Assembly (NCBI RefSeq): GCF_001507435.1
Contig: NZ_LMWH01000233.1
Span: 35,519 to 99,518, forward strand
Direction of reading: 5' to 3'
DNA: 64,000 bases
Source: Streptomyces sp. NRRL F-5122
Lineage (GTDB): Bacteria > Actinomycetota > Actinomycetes > Streptomycetales > Streptomycetaceae
The translations under genes and the position numbers were made by a program. Shown piece by piece: positions 17,501 through 26,500 of the stretch. The notes beneath the pieces were generated by a model that was not told the origin of the DNA, did not search any database, and saw only the letters and a list, made by a program, of their open reading frames with translations. Numbering within the stretch: the stretch's first letter is position 1; every line of letters begins with the position of its first letter.

Positions 17501-18781
17501 GTCATAGCCGGGCTGCGCGGCGCAGGTGAAGGCGGGGGTGCAGTCGGGTGTCGTACCGTGACCGCACACCGAGCTGTCCGCGCAGCTGGCGTCGTCGCCC
17601 CGGGTCACGTCGTGGAGAGCGCCGGGCGCCTGGTACGGGTAGGCGGCCGGGTAGGTGCCGGAGACGGGGGTGCCGGCCTGCGCGTACACGCCGGCGATGA
17701 TCGGTGCGGAGGCGCTGGTGCCGCCGTAGACGTTCCAGCCGCCGTCGGAGAAGGAGTTGTAGACCGCCACACCGGTGGCCGGGTCCGCGACGGCGCTGAC
17801 GTCCGCGACCGAGCGGCCCGCGCAGTCGACGGCCGACTGGAAGGCGGGCTTGGGCTCGACCTCCGAGCAGCCGGAGCCGGGCGCACCCCAGTGCTGCTGG
17901 CCGTCGCCGTCGACGGTGGTGGCGTTCCACACCGACTCGCCCCAGCCGCGCGCGCTGCCGTCGCGTACCAGCGAGGTGCCGCCCACCGCGGTCACGTACG
18001 GCGAGGAGGCCGGGTAGCTGACGCCGTAGCCGTCGTCACCCGAGCTGAAGACGACGGCGACTCCCGGGTGGTTGAAGTACGCCTCGTCGTAGGCCAGTTG
18101 AGCGCTGTCGTCGCTGTAGCCGCCCCAGGAGTTGGAGACGTAGCGCGCGCCCAGGGACACCGCGGTGTTCTCGGCCGTGCCCAGGTCGTCGGAGGACGCG
18201 CTGTCCGCCTCGACGAGCAGGATGTGCGCCTGCGGGGCGATCGCGGAGACCATGTCGAGGTCGAGCGAGATCTCCCCGGCCCAGCCGTCGTCGGCGGCCG
18301 GGAAGGCGGTGCCGCCGTGCTCGTCCACCTTGCGGAAGCAGCCGTTGTCGGAGGTGCAGGCGGGCAGCCCGTACTGCCGGCGGTAGACGGCGAGGTCGGT
18401 CTCGGCGTCCGGGTCGTCGTAGGCGTCGACGACGGCGATCGTCGCTCCGGCACCGCCGTCGGCCGGCAGCCCGTAGGCCTCCCGCAGGTCGGCCGGGGAG
18501 TAGCCGTCGGGCGCCGCCTGGCCGGCCGTGTCGCGGCGCAGGCCGAGCGTGGCGCGGATGTCGGTTCGGCGCAGGGCGAAACACGTGAAGGAGCCGGGTT
18601 TGGGTGTGCCGCAGGCGGGCTCGGCGGAGACGGCGGTTGCCGCCGAGGAGGGTGCAGCGAGGGCCTGTTGGGGCAGCAGTGCCACCAGGACGGCGAGGAC
18701 GGCGGCGGCCACCGCGGCCACGGCTGAGCCGCGGCGTGACGGTCTGCGCCGACCTGGCCCGGCGAGCGATCTGTGCAGCAA
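14540..18781 (-). CDS. secreted sedolisin (S53) protease with Kelch and carboxypeptidase-regulatory-like modules
   Basis: I place the start at the TTG at 18781, seven nt after GGGAG and at the n-region of a signal peptide; the frame extends to 18898 without better support. Residues about 1-42 are the signal peptide. The S53 core has the Glu/Asp pair in GEISLDLDMV (E170, D174), the oxyanion Asp in SSGDDGYG (D249) and the nucleophile in GGTSASAP (S356). Then come a carboxypeptidase-regulatory-like repeat (about 447-510), beta-sandwich modules, about six Kelch repeats (about 975-1240) and a second regulatory-like repeat at the end. The enzyme should cleave proteins outside the cell, perhaps at acid pH like other sedolisins. 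It is a paralogue of 19248-23396, transcribed divergently. Confidence 0.88.
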   Translation of the reverse strand: MLHRSLAGPGRRRPSRRGSAVAAVAAAVLAVLVALLPQQALAAPSSAATAVSAEPACGTPKPGSFTCFALRRTDIRATLGLRRDTAGQAAPDGYSPADLREAYGLPADGGAGATIAVVDAYDDPDAETDLAVYRRQYGLPACTSDNGCFRKVDEHGGTAFPAADDGWAGEISLDLDMVSAIAPQAHILLVEADSASSDDLGTAENTAVSLGARYVSNSWGGYSDDSAQLAYDEAYFNHPGVAVVFSSGDDGYGVSYPASSPYVTAVGGTSLVRDGSARGWGESVWNATTVDGDGQQHWGAPGSGCSEVEPKPAFQSAVDCAGRSVADVSAVADPATGVAVYNSFSDGGWNVYGGTSASAPIIAGVYAQAGTPVSGTYPAAYPYQAPGALHDVTRGDDASCADSSVCGHGTTPDCTPAFTCAAQPGYDGPSGLGTPDGTTAFRPGPHGTVSGSVTDASTGRPVTGATVALGDHRATTDDQGGYRLDVPAGSYPLTVSAFGYKDADLGTVHVDDGATLTESAALIAVPSQTLSGTVRDGGQHGWGVYARLTIDGVPGAFFTDPASGRYSVRVPDNRTYTLHATALYPGYRPADTTVTVGSAARTADLTLPLSTTGALPPGYAMTYHGGEAQSFPTTSSPDGWTVRNNTAAGGWQFDDPLNRGNQTGGTGRFAEVDDFALGWAPADTELLSPSYDFSAERAPELQFDTALPSLYRLGDLTADVDASTDGGATWTTLWHHTDIVPGPAHQTVPLTEYAGKKSVRIRFHFTGSLTGIWQIDDVTVGTPTLVTRSGGLLVGRIDDTNTGHGVLGATVSGAAVPADSGRMVASPGDPAQSEGLYWLFSSRTGSQKFTAGLPGFGYPPVTDTVRVRPDSVTAADFALRPAQLRYDVSAVAAEVPWGDSRTVNVTVRNTGGSAATLSLGEQRLGGTPVTSAGAPARHTKAALTPNSVLRTAAATASDPGSPAGQAWSALTDLPTGTFGGIAAVDGGTLYAGLGEAPGGQWSGDFHAYDPGTASWRTLTAPTTKRLGAAYGFIRGKLYVTGGRDASGAPIAGGEVYDPASDSWSQTADAPKAYGAAGSVVLGDRLYVIGGCDRINCGVNDVQVYDPATDTWSAGAPYPEPISYPVCGAADGVAYCTGGAYEPDGRAPQDTDHTYALDPATGAWHRVADAPADLWGATGTAADGELLVAGGFQVSAGALTNEAHAYDPATDTWSALPNVAEPVLGAQSAPGWFAVGGMNAYSVPQSAVHELPGWDRAHGDVPWLAESAGKLTVKAHGSAKVRLTLDAGAMTAADDGGHRAALVVDSDTPYGAVSLPVTMTVVPPAGWGRLTGTVTGTKADGTAAPLAGATVDIDAPNGGLTVATGLDGTYSVWLPAKGGPVGVIVSADGYRPATRSVRLVKEGAVTADFRLQER

Positions 18782-19136
18782 GGAGAACTCCCAGAGGGTG
18801 ATGGGGGGTCGGGCGGCCCGGCATCGTTCGGCACTCGGACGTCCGGTGACGACCGCGCGGTCACCGGATGTGGAGAGGAGGTGTGTTGACCAGCACAAAA
18901 GTCCAACCGGGCCCCTCGGCCGGTCAATGCGGGAACTTGGCGGTTTGGCGCCGTGTCGTGTTCACGCCCTCGACACATATCGGTGAACGAGCGCCCGTTA
19001 TGGCGGTCTTGCGTCCGCTCAGCGAACACCTGGAGCCATGCATTCCGGGTGAAACGCCTATGAATCACGCGCCGGAGGTGAAGGAACGACTCCTCTGCGC
19101 TGACGGTCAGTCACGCCGGTCACGGAGGGCTACCGA
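18782..19136. other. divergent intergenic region of the two sedolisin genes
   Basis: The 466 bp between the two TTG starts must hold both promoters. The plus-strand promoter is clear (19137-19167). For the minus-strand gene I see only a TTGACC hexamer near 18930 without a good -10. No gene is supported here. Confidence 0.45.
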
Positions 19137-19167
19137 TTGACACACGAAGTAGCGGTCTCGCTAATTG
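19137..19167 (+). promoter_or_regulatory. candidate promoter of the plus-strand sedolisin gene
   Basis: TTGACA (19137-19142) is followed at 17-19 nt by GCTAATTG (19160-19167), a good -10 for this genome. Start of transcription is predicted near 19173. Confidence 0.55.
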
Positions 19168-19173
19168 GCCCCC

Positions 19174-19191
19174 GGTGAATGCTCATTCACC
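19174..19191. promoter_or_regulatory. inverted repeat over the predicted start of transcription
   Basis: GGTGAATG-CT-CATTCACC is a perfect 8-2-8 inverted repeat just downstream of the -10, the position expected of a repressor operator. Confidence 0.45.
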
Positions 19192-19247
19192 GTCGCCCGC
19201 GAACTGTGTACGGGTCGACCCCTGCAAGCACGCACGGGAGTCACACG

Positions 19248-22200
19248 TTGCGCACATTACCGAGAGCCAGAACCCCGATCAGACGAACGATATCCACCGG
19301 CCTGGCCGTCCTGGGCGCCGCCGCCATGGCGGTACTCGGCCTGCAGGCACCGGCGTCGGCCGCCGGATCCGCGGCCGTCTCCGTCTCCAGCGCCTCGGCC
19401 AAGGACGCACACCCGCTCTTCGAGCCGGCCTGCGCCGTTCCGAAGCACGGCCACTTCTCCTGCTTCGCCCTGCGCCGCACCGACGTGAAGTCGGTCAAGG
19501 GCGTGATGCGGGCCGACGACACCCCGAACGGGTACGGTGCCGCCGATCTGCAGAGCGCGTACAACCTGCCCACAGACGGTGGCGCCGGGCAGACCGTCGC
19601 CATCGTGGACGCCTTCGACGACCCCAACGCCGAGGCGGACCTCGCCGTCTACCGCGAGCAGTACGGGCTGCCGGCCTGCACCACGGCCAACGGCTGCTTC
19701 AGCAAGGTCGATCAGCGCGGCGGGTCCGACTACCCCACCCCCGATGCGGGCTGGGCCGGCGAGATCTCGCTCGACCTCGACATGGTCTCCGCGGTCGCGC
19801 CCAACGCGCACATCCTGCTGGTCGAGGCCGACGACAACAGCTTCGAGAACCTGTCCTCGGCCGTCGACGAGGCGGTCGCACTCGGTGCGAAGTTCGTCTC
19901 CAACTCGTACGGCTCCGACTATCGCGGCGGGGGCGGTGAGGACCCGTCCGAGACCACGACGCTGGACGCCCACTACAACCACCCGGGTGTCGCGATCACC
20001 GCGTCCACGGGCGACTACGCCTACGGCGTCGGCTACCCGGCGGCCTCGCAGTACGTGACCGCGGTCGGCGGCACCACGCTGACCCGCGCCCCGTCCACGT
20101 CGCGCGGCTGGACCGAGTCCGCCTGGAACCTCGCCGGCTCCGGCTGCTCGCTGTACGAGCCCAAGCCCGCGTTCCAGCACGACACCGGCTGTGACAACCG
20201 TGCGCTCGCCGACGTCTCCGCGGTCGCGGAAGACGTGGCGGTCTACCAGACCTACGGCAACAGCGGCTGGGCGGTGTACGGCGGTACCAGCGTCTCCGCG
20301 CCCATCATCGCGTCGGTGTACGCCGACGCCGGCACACCGGTCGCCGGTACCTACCCGAACTCCTACCCCTACGCGACGGGTACCGGGATCAACGACATCA
20401 CCACCGGCAGCAACGGCAGTTGCTCCCCGTCGTACCTGTGCAACGGCACCGACGGCTACGACGGTCCGACCGGCCTCGGCACCCCCGCCGGTCTGTCCGC
20501 GTTCCGCAGCGGCCCGCACGGCGTGATCTCCGGCAGCGTGACCGACAGCGCCACCGGCAAGGCGGTCGGCGGAGCCACCGTCAGCGCGGGCACCAACGTC
20601 GCCCACACCGACGCCACGGGCGCCTACTCCCTGACGGTGCCCACCGGCACCTACGACGTCACCGTCGAAGCGTTCGGCTACGCCAACGGCTCGGCCGACA
20701 AGGTCGTGGTTGACGACGGTGCCACATTGACCAAGAGCTTCTCCCTCACCCCCGTACCGAGCCACACCGTCGCAGGCAAGGTCGTCGACGGCTCCGGCCA
20801 CGGCTGGCCGCTCTACGCCAAGATCACCGCGGACGGGGTCCCGGGATCGGTGTGGACCGACCCGGCCACCGGCGCCTACAGCCTCGACCTGCCCGAGGGG
20901 CACACCTACACCCTGCACGTCGCGACGAGCACCACCGGCTACCGGGCCGTCACCAAGAAGGTCGACGTCGGCGACTCCGACGAGACCGTGCAGTTCTCGG
21001 TCCCCGTCGACTCATGGGCGAGCAGCACGCCCGGGTACCAGGTCCACGAGACCGGCAGCACCGAGCCCTTCGACGCCACCGACGCGCCACCGGAAGGCTG
21101 GCACGTGGTCAACGCCGACGGAACGACCGGCGGCTGGGAGTTCGACGACCCCGGCAACCGGGGCAACGGCACCGGCGGTGAGGGGGCGTTCGCGGTCGTC
21201 GACAGCGACCACTTCGGCGGTGCGGCCACCCAGGACACCTCGCTGCTGACCCCGGTCTACGACTTCAGCGGCAAGGACAACCCGGAGCTGGCGTTCAACA
21301 CCCAGTACCAGCAGTTCACCAACCAGACCGCGGAGGTCGACGCGACCGCCGACGGCGGCGCTACCTGGACCAAGGTCTGGTCCGCGGGAGCGTCCATCAT
21401 GCCCGGCCAGCGGATCACCGTCCCCCTCGACGACTTCGCCGGCAAGTCCGAGGTGCAGTTGCGCTTCCACTTCACCTCGCACTTCGGCTGGTGGTGGTCC
21501 GTCGACGACGTCTTCGTCGGCGACCGCGTGGTCACGCCCACCCCGGGCGCCCTGGTCGTCGGCAACGTGACCGACGCCAACACCAATTCGGGCGTGGTCG
21601 GTGCCACGGTCACCAGCCAGGACAAGCCCGCCGAGCAGGCGAGCACGGTGGCCACTCCCGACGACCCGAACCTCGCCGACGGCTTCTACTCGCTGTTCTC
21701 CACCACCTTCGGCAGCCACGCCTTCACCGCCGCCAAGTCCAAGTACACCTCGCTGACCAAGACGGTGAAGGTCGGCGCCGACAGCACGGTCTCGGCCAAC
21801 TACAAGCTCAAGGCCGGGAAGATCACCGTCACTCCCGGTTCCGTCGCCGCCACCGTCGCCTGGGGCGGGTCCAAGACGCAGAACCTGACCGTGAAGAACA
21901 CCGGCGGGGCACCCGCCACGGTCAAGCTCGGCGAGCAGTCCGGCGGCTTCACCCAGCAGGGCAAGGGCGCCGCGCTGCAGACCGTCAAGGGTGACTACAA
22001 CGCGCTGTCCAGCAAGGCCCATGGCGGGGGCAGCACGGCCAAGCCGTCCGCCGCTCCGGCCGACGGCCCCTGGCAGGCGGCCCCGGACTTCCCGGGGGCC
22101 ATCATGGACAACGCTGTCAGCACCCAGGACGGCAAGGTCTACTCGGCCTTCGGGTTCACCGGATCGGCCGACAGCAAGGACATGTACGTCCTCGATCCGG

Positions 22201-23396
22201 TCGCCGGCAGCTGGACGAAGCTGGCGAGCGCGTCCGACACCCGCGAGGATCCCGCCCACGGCTTCATCGACGGCAGGTTCTACGCCGCCGGTGGCTGGGG
22301 CCCGACCGGCGCACCGGACGCGAAGCTGGAGATCTACGACCCGAGTGCGGACAGCTGGACCACCGGCGCGTCCGCGCCCAAGCCGTACGCCGGCTCCGGC
22401 ACCGCCGTCCTGGACGACAAGCTCTACATGATCGGCGGATGCGGCGCCACGACCTGTGGCACCACGGACGCCAGCGTCTACGACCCCGAGTCCGACAGCT
22501 GGTCCATGATCGCCGCCTATCCCGAGCCGATATCGTGGGAGGCGTGCGGCGCCGTCGACGGCCTCCTGTACTGCGCGGGCGGCCTGGGGTCGAACAACAG
22601 CGACGTGGCCCACACCTACGTCTACGACCCGGGGGCGGACAGCTGGTCGCAGCTCGCGGACATGCCGGCCACGCAGTGGGGTTCGGCCTACACCGCGGCC
22701 AACGGCCGACTGCTGCTGGCCGGGGGTGTCAGCAACAACGCGCTGACCAACCGGAGCCAGGCCTTCGACCCGCAGGCCGGCACCTGGAGCGCGCTTCCCA
22801 ACCCCAACGTCGCCACTTACCGCGGCGGCGGCGCTCCCGGCTTCTACAAGGTCGGCGGCGGCAACGCCCCGAGCACCCCGACGGCAACGGTCGAGCTGCT
22901 GCCCGGCTACGACCAGACCGGGTCGGGCGATGTCACCTGGCTGAACGAGAGCACGCAGCAACTCACCCTGCAGCCCGGTGCGAGCACGACCGTCACCGTC
23001 TCCCTGGACGCCTCGGTTCCCGAGGTGACCCAGCCCGGTGACTACACCGCCGACCTGACCGTGGGCACCGACACGCCGTACTCGGTGCCGCGCGTCCCGG
23101 TCGGCCTGCACGTCAACCCGCCCAAGACCTGGGGCAAGATCACCGGTACCGTCCGCGGGGCCACGGCCGCCGGCGGCACCGCGCCGCTGGCCGGGGCGAC
23201 CGTGCAGATCGACAGCTGGGCCTCGACGTACACACTCACCACGGCGTCCGACGGCACGTACGCTCTGTGGCTCGACGTCCGCAACAACCCCCTCACCGTC
23301 ATCGTCGCCAAGGACGGCTACCAGCCGACCGTGACGACGGTGAAGCTCACGAAGGGAGCGACGGTCACCAGCAACTTCACCCTGAAGCGCAAGTAG
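19248..23396 (+). CDS. secreted sedolisin (S53) protease with Kelch and carboxypeptidase-regulatory-like modules
   Basis: A TTG at 19248, eight nt after GGGAG, starts a signal peptide (RRTISTGLAVLGAAAMAVLG, cleavage after ASA). An upstream in-frame start at 19179 lies inside the operator-like repeat and is unlikely. The catalytic set is GEISLDLDMV (E172, D176), TASTGDYAYG (D256) and GGTSVSAP (S348). After the protease come two carboxypeptidase-regulatory-like repeats (about 420-600), a beta-sandwich with the signature GGWEFDDPGNRGN, Kelch repeats (about 945-1215) and a final regulatory-like repeat. Layout and length match the divergent paralogue at 14540-18781 along the whole chain. It is probably a cell-surface or substrate-binding protease. 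Confidence 0.88.
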   Translation: MRTLPRARTPIRRTISTGLAVLGAAAMAVLGLQAPASAAGSAAVSVSSASAKDAHPLFEPACAVPKHGHFSCFALRRTDVKSVKGVMRADDTPNGYGAADLQSAYNLPTDGGAGQTVAIVDAFDDPNAEADLAVYREQYGLPACTTANGCFSKVDQRGGSDYPTPDAGWAGEISLDLDMVSAVAPNAHILLVEADDNSFENLSSAVDEAVALGAKFVSNSYGSDYRGGGGEDPSETTTLDAHYNHPGVAITASTGDYAYGVGYPAASQYVTAVGGTTLTRAPSTSRGWTESAWNLAGSGCSLYEPKPAFQHDTGCDNRALADVSAVAEDVAVYQTYGNSGWAVYGGTSVSAPIIASVYADAGTPVAGTYPNSYPYATGTGINDITTGSNGSCSPSYLCNGTDGYDGPTGLGTPAGLSAFRSGPHGVISGSVTDSATGKAVGGATVSAGTNVAHTDATGAYSLTVPTGTYDVTVEAFGYANGSADKVVVDDGATLTKSFSLTPVPSHTVAGKVVDGSGHGWPLYAKITADGVPGSVWTDPATGAYSLDLPEGHTYTLHVATSTTGYRAVTKKVDVGDSDETVQFSVPVDSWASSTPGYQVHETGSTEPFDATDAPPEGWHVVNADGTTGGWEFDDPGNRGNGTGGEGAFAVVDSDHFGGAATQDTSLLTPVYDFSGKDNPELAFNTQYQQFTNQTAEVDATADGGATWTKVWSAGASIMPGQRITVPLDDFAGKSEVQLRFHFTSHFGWWWSVDDVFVGDRVVTPTPGALVVGNVTDANTNSGVVGATVTSQDKPAEQASTVATPDDPNLADGFYSLFSTTFGSHAFTAAKSKYTSLTKTVKVGADSTVSANYKLKAGKITVTPGSVAATVAWGGSKTQNLTVKNTGGAPATVKLGEQSGGFTQQGKGAALQTVKGDYNALSSKAHGGGSTAKPSAAPADGPWQAAPDFPGAIMDNAVSTQDGKVYSAFGFTGSADSKDMYVLDPVAGSWTKLASASDTREDPAHGFIDGRFYAAGGWGPTGAPDAKLEIYDPSADSWTTGASAPKPYAGSGTAVLDDKLYMIGGCGATTCGTTDASVYDPESDSWSMIAAYPEPISWEACGAVDGLLYCAGGLGSNNSDVAHTYVYDPGADSWSQLADMPATQWGSAYTAANGRLLLAGGVSNNALTNRSQAFDPQAGTWSALPNPNVATYRGGGAPGFYKVGGGNAPSTPTATVELLPGYDQTGSGDVTWLNESTQQLTLQPGASTTVTVSLDASVPEVTQPGDYTADLTVGTDTPYSVPRVPVGLHVNPPKTWGKITGTVRGATAAGGTAPLAGATVQIDSWASTYTLTTASDGTYALWLDVRNNPLTVIVAKDGYQPTVTTVKLTKGATVTSNFTLKRK

Positions 23397-23419
23397 CGGG
23401 AAAAGCGCCGGGAGGACTC

Positions 23420-23451
23420 CGTCGGCGGCACGCGGAGCAGTGCCGCCGACG
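23420..23451 (+). terminator. terminator after the plus-strand sedolisin
   Basis: Perfect 12-bp stem CGTCGGCGGCAC with an 8-nt loop, 24 nt after the stop codon. Confidence 0.7.
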
Positions 23452-23472
23452 GGCACTCGGTGCGAACACATG

Positions 23473-23504
23473 GGATGGGCCGGTCCTCGTGGACCGGCCC
23501 ATCC
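23473..23504. terminator. strong bidirectional terminator between convergent proteases
   Basis: Perfect 14-bp stem (GGATGGGCCGGTCC and complement) with the tetraloop TCGT, 12 nt from the stop of the minus-strand subtilase. Confidence 0.75.
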
Positions 23505-23515
23505 GCTTCACAGGG

Positions 23516-26500
23516 TCATTCGAGGCCGAAGGCCCGGGTGACGGTCTGTGTGACCCCACCTCCGTTGCGCTGCTCGGCGGTGACCCGGATGGACACGTAA
23601 TCGGCCCGGGAAGGTGCCTTCAGGAGCGCCTGCCAGGAGCCCTTCTTCTCCTTCAGGCTCTGCCGCCGCCATGTCGCCCCGTCGTCGTAGGAGACCTCGA
23701 GCTCGAGCGAGGTGACCGCGTCCTCCGGGGCGCCACTGCCGACGACGACGGGTTCGACCGAGAAGGCCGAGGTGCGCTTGGCCCGGCCTGCGAGGTCCAG
23801 ATCCGCCCCGTAGTCGAGTTGGACCAGCGGGATGGCCTGGTCGTCGGCGTTGCCGGAGACGAAACTCCACTCCGTGTGCGTGGTGGTGGAGTAGGGGGTG
23901 AGGTCGGCGTTGCCCTCGGTGTCGGCGACGAGCCGGTATGTGAGTCGCTGCGGTGCCAGGCCGCCCACCCCCAAATCGGGCCGCGGCCCGTTCTGCATCA
24001 GCAGCCTGTCCCCCTGATACAGCGAGAAGCTCCGCGACATCAGGCCGGTGTCGCCGCTGTGGGCGGACCCTCCGTCACCGAATCCCGCGATCATTCCGCC
24101 CATGGCGTCGCCCACGCGGTGCGGGACCTCGAAGCTGACCATCCGCGGCCGTGTGATGGGGCCGAACCAGCGTTCGTTCTGCACGCTGCGTGGCCGGTAG
24201 CTCGCGATGTCGGTGAACGTCGACCAGCCGTCGATGCTCGCGTATTGCTGCCACTTGACGCCGTTGCCGGCGGAGACCCAGTCGGTACGGTGGCCCGGTG
24301 CGGCCGGCTCCCTCGGGAACGGCGGGACGCGCGTCATCCCGAACCCGGCATAGGGATAGGCGGCCGGCCAGTATTCGTACGACGGGCTGTCCTCCCGGCT
24401 TTCCATGACCTGCTTGCCGGCGGGCGGGGTGAAGTCGTTCTCGATGCGCGCCAGGCTGCCCGGGTCGGTTGCCGCGGAGGGGTCGTCCGGCACCCCTCCC
24501 TGGTGGTAGTCGGCCAGGTCGTACAGGTACTTCGGCGCGGGATGGGCGTCGACTGCCAGCCTTGTCCCGCTACTGCCCGCGGCCTTGATCCTGGTGATCA
24601 GGTCTTCGCCGTCGTCCACGGTGAGCGAGGCGACCGGGATCCGCCCGGTCGTCCTGCCGTCCGGGTCGCCGTACCAGTCACTCTTGCGGCCGTCGCCGTC
24701 GTTGACCACCAGGAGCATCGCCGCCCCCGCTGCACGCGCCGCGGCCGCCTGGTCCGTCGGGGCGACGGCGGCGCTGCTGCGGACGACCGCGGCCTTGCCG
24801 CGGGCGGACAGTCCGACGTAGTCGGCGGGAGTGCCGCTTCCGGCGAAGACGGCGTCCACATGGGCGGTGCCGTTCCGGAACTGCGCGGATCCCGGCTGCA
24901 CCAGGAGCGTGTCGTCGAGGTTGCGCCCACCGTAGGCGATCCTCAACGGAGTCTGTTCGGCCCGGATCCGGGTGGTGAAGACGAAGCTGCCCTTCCTCAC
25001 TTTGCCCTTGGTCGGCAGGGCCCACAGGCTGTCGTAGGCGGCGGAGGGCATCAGGACCTCGTGCAGGGCCTGTCCGTCGCCGGGCGTGGGCTCGCTCGAG
25101 GTGAAGGAGCGGAACAAGTCGATCCTGCTGGTGGTGACGGACGTGGGCTCGGGTGTCTCCACCTTGACCTGGCGTATGCGCGACGCGTCGAGTTCCACGT
25201 CCCGATCGGACTTCAGGTCGAGTTCGGGCACGGTCAGTACCGCGTATCCGAGGGAGTGCGGGCCGTGGCGGCCTTCCACGTCCAGCGTGGAGACGATCGT
25301 GTAGGAACCGGGAGCCCAGCGGCTGGTGAGCGTGCCGTCGGGGACCCACATGACGGTGGTCCTCCCGTCGGCACCGGTGATCTCGACCTCGCCGCTGACG
25401 GGCTTGCCGGCCCGGTCCTTCAGATGGACGGTCAGGGCGTGCTTCTCGGACTCGACGGAGAGCCCCACGGCCGTGTGCACGGCACCGGCCGGGAAGCGCG
25501 CGGTGACCTGCGCGGCGTACTGCCCCGGCACGAGCCCCCTCGGGTCAGCCACGAGGCCGACCGTCGAGGTCCCGCGCGCGGGCACCGTGACGCGGTCGGC
25601 GGCCAGTGCGAACGCTCCCTCGGGCGAGTCGCCGCGGTCCACCGCAAGCTGCACCGTGATGGGGCGGTCGGTGGTGTTGGTGTAGGTGATCTGCCGCTCG
25701 ACCGGCTTCGGCTTCCGGTCGGGCGACCAGGGGACGAGTCCGGCATCCACCGATCCACTGGCGATGACCTGGTCCTGCCGGTACGCGGTGCCCACGTCCA
25801 CCCGGCCGGTGCCCGCCTGATAGGGGCTGTAGGCGGGCGTCGGCGCACTGGTGCCCATCAGCGCGTCCTTGAGCTGCTGACCGGTCCACTGCGGGTGCTT
25901 CTGGGCCAGCAGAGCGGCTGCCCCCGCGACATGAGGCGCCGCCATGGAAGTACCGCTGTCCGAGCGGTAGTAGCCTTCGCCGCCGTCGTTCATGTACTGG
26001 GAACGCGCCGCCGACACGTCCACGCCGGGTGCGGTCAGGTCCGGTTTGAGGGCGTCGTCGTTCATGCGCGGCCCGGCGCTGGAGAAGTCGGCGAGGTGGT
26101 CTGCCCCGTCCACCGCGCCGACGGTGAGGGCGGCGTCCGCGGTCCCCGGCGCGCTCACGTTGTACGGGCTGTTCCCGGCGTTGCCCGCGGCGATGACGAA
26201 GAGCGCACCCGTCTCGGCACTCAGCCGGTTGACCGCCTGGCTCAGCGGATCGTCCTGGGTGTGCCACGCCGGTGTGCCGAGGCTCATGTTGATCACTTTG
26301 GCGTGTTCGGTCCGCGCCGCCCACTCCATGCCCGCGATGATCCCCGATATCGGACCCGATCCGCTGTTGCCGAGGACTTTGCCCACCAGCAGATCGGCGC
26401 CGGGGGCGACTCCCCGCTCCTTGCCGCCGGACGCGGCACCCGTCCCGGCGACGGTCGAAGCCGTGTGCGTTCCATGGCCGTTCCTGTCCACGACGTCCTC

